Part shown: in pieces, positions 63,613 through 64,000 of the stretch
Numbering within the stretch: the stretch's first letter is position 1
How the letters are laid out: every line of letters starts with the position of its first letter
Source: Bathymodiolus brooksi
Taxonomy: Eukaryota; Mollusca; Bivalvia; Mytilida; Modiolidae
Assembly (NCBI GenBank): GCA_963680875.1
Contig: OY804579.1
Coordinates: 28,629,804-28,693,803, forward strand
Direction of reading: 5' to 3'
DNA length: 64,000 nt
Program-made: the position numbers and the translations under genes
Notes under the pieces: model-generated
What the model was told of the DNA's origin: nothing
Databases searched by the model: none
The model's input: only the letters and a program-made list of their open reading frames with translations

Positions 63613-64000
63613 GGACGATTTTCACTTTTGCCGTTCCAGAGTTATTGGACTTGATATGACGGAAAATCGGATTTTTACTCTATGTTGTATGATAACTTGA
63701 GTAGTGTTTCTCAGAATGTTTTGAAATTTTATCAGCAGCTTACCGGTGAAGAGAGGAGGATCCCTTTCATTTGTGATGATTTTCACTTTTGCCGTTCCAG
63801 AGTTATTGGACTTGATATGACGGAAAATCGGATTTTTACCCTATGTTGTATGATAACTTGAGTAGTGTTTCTCAGAATGTTTTGAAATTTTATCAGAAGC
63901 TTACTGGTGAAGAGAGGAGGATCCCTTTCATTTTTGATGATTTTCACTTTTGCCGTTCCAGAGTTATTGGACTTGATATGACGGAAAATCGGATTTTTAC
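63221..64000. repeat. start of an 11-monomer (1,770-bp) tandem repeat
   Basis: From 63,221 to the window end the sequence matches 61,451-62,230 at offset 1,770 (11 x 161 less one). The HindIII site at 62,127 recurs at 63,897. Both registers (4,981 and 1,770) fit over 63,221-63,612, about 2.4 monomers, which is the interval where the exchange must have taken place. The copy is cut by the window end. Confidence 0.85.

Larger units (their letters stand above)
1..64000. repeat. 161-bp satellite DNA array filling the whole window
   Basis: Every segment repeats a 161-bp monomer that begins 'cttgagtagt' and ends 'cgtatgataa'. Early monomer starts fall at 81, 242, 402, 560 and 721, giving spacings of 161, 160, 158 and 161. 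About 398 monomers are present, all in the same orientation, with no spacer or foreign insert noticed. A consensus monomer has 61 G/C of 161 (38%). Landmarks are an invariant block at monomer positions 11-34, a purine tract around 53-65, a BamHI site (GGATCC, 63-68) in many monomers, and T-rich stretches at 70-95. A monomer close to nucleosome length and multi-level HOR structure are typical of centromeric or pericentromeric satellites in eukaryotes. The specific family is not recognised, and centromere function is inferred only. Confidence 0.98.

Noticed and set aside
1..64000. A very long repeat-protein gene
   Set aside because: The period of 161 bp shifts frame at every monomer, stops occur in each frame within about one monomer, and indels of 1, 2 and 3 bp are tolerated.
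1..64000. CRISPR array
   Set aside because: Repeats are 161 bp, contiguous and without unique spacers.
1..64000. CENP-B box
   Set aside because: I looked for the pattern TTCG....A..CGGG. The nearest areas ('ttttgccgttccag' and 'gacggaaaatcgg') do not fit it. Another binding protein is possible but not shown.
1..64000. Ribosome binding sites ('aggagg' in every monomer)
   Set aside because: The purine tract 'gagaggaggat' is part of the monomer, is not placed ahead of a credible start codon, and the array is eukaryotic in character.
1..64000. tRNA-, 5S- or retroelement-derived satellite
   Set aside because: No internal promoter box such as 'ggttcgaatc', no terminal repeats, primer-binding site or polyA tail is visible in the monomer. 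The short purine run alone is not enough to call a polypurine tract.
1..64000. Telomeric or microsatellite repeats
   Set aside because: 'ccctatg' in each monomer is a single occurrence and not a tandem telomere motif; no short-unit runs were seen.
1..64000. Phased T-tracts giving strong DNA curvature
   Set aside because: T-runs at monomer positions 70-95 have centres about 6, 9.5 and 7 bp apart by hand count, which is not a clean helical phase. A curvature calculation would be needed to support it.

Overview
The whole 64-kb window is one uninterrupted tandem satellite array. It has a monomer of 161 bp and about 38% GC (hand count on a consensus). All of its roughly 398 monomers lie head to tail in the same orientation. 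I see no protein-coding gene, RNA gene, transposon insertion, inversion or unique spacer. Monomer position 1 is defined here as the C of 'cttgagtagt'; the displayed strand is arbitrary. Such an array points to a eukaryotic genome, most likely a centromeric, pericentromeric or other heterochromatic block. The species cannot be identified from the sequence. Variation concentrated at CpG sites (C to T or G to A) suggests a genome with cytosine methylation, such as a plant or vertebrate, but this is inference.

The array has higher-order repeat (HOR) structure that changes along the window. (1) Positions 1 to about 17,293 are HOR family I. Its complete unit is 33 monomers (5,293 bp, 4,703-9,995), built from a 14-monomer (2,246 bp) and a 19-monomer (3,047 bp) subunit. 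Rearranged or partial copies lie on both sides. (2) Positions 17,294-27,173 are an intermediate, patchy domain where new monomer types appear and short blocks of 5, 8 and 9 monomers are duplicated in tandem. (3) Positions 27,174-55,550 are two successive copies of a large superblock, offset by 15,433 bp at the left and 12,862 bp at the right. The copies differ by three whole-monomer indels (8, 10 and 2 monomers). (4) Positions 49,369-63,612 are a regular 31-monomer HOR of 4,981 bp (HOR family II), about 2.9 units long, with no difference between units in the lines I compared. At about 63.2-63.6 kb this register breaks and an 11-monomer (1,770 bp) repeat begins and runs off the window.

The unit lengths agree with counts of length-variant monomers. 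For example, 31 x 161 = 4,991, less 10 bp from five 160-bp, one 159-bp and one 158-bp monomer, gives 4,981. 33 x 161 = 5,313, less 20 bp from five 160-bp and five 158-bp monomers, gives 5,293. The picture is repeated unequal exchange (or slippage or conversion) in monomer register, with the most recent large-scale amplification toward the right end. The short open frames of about 59-67 codons that recur are the satellite monomer read in one frame and are not annotated as genes.
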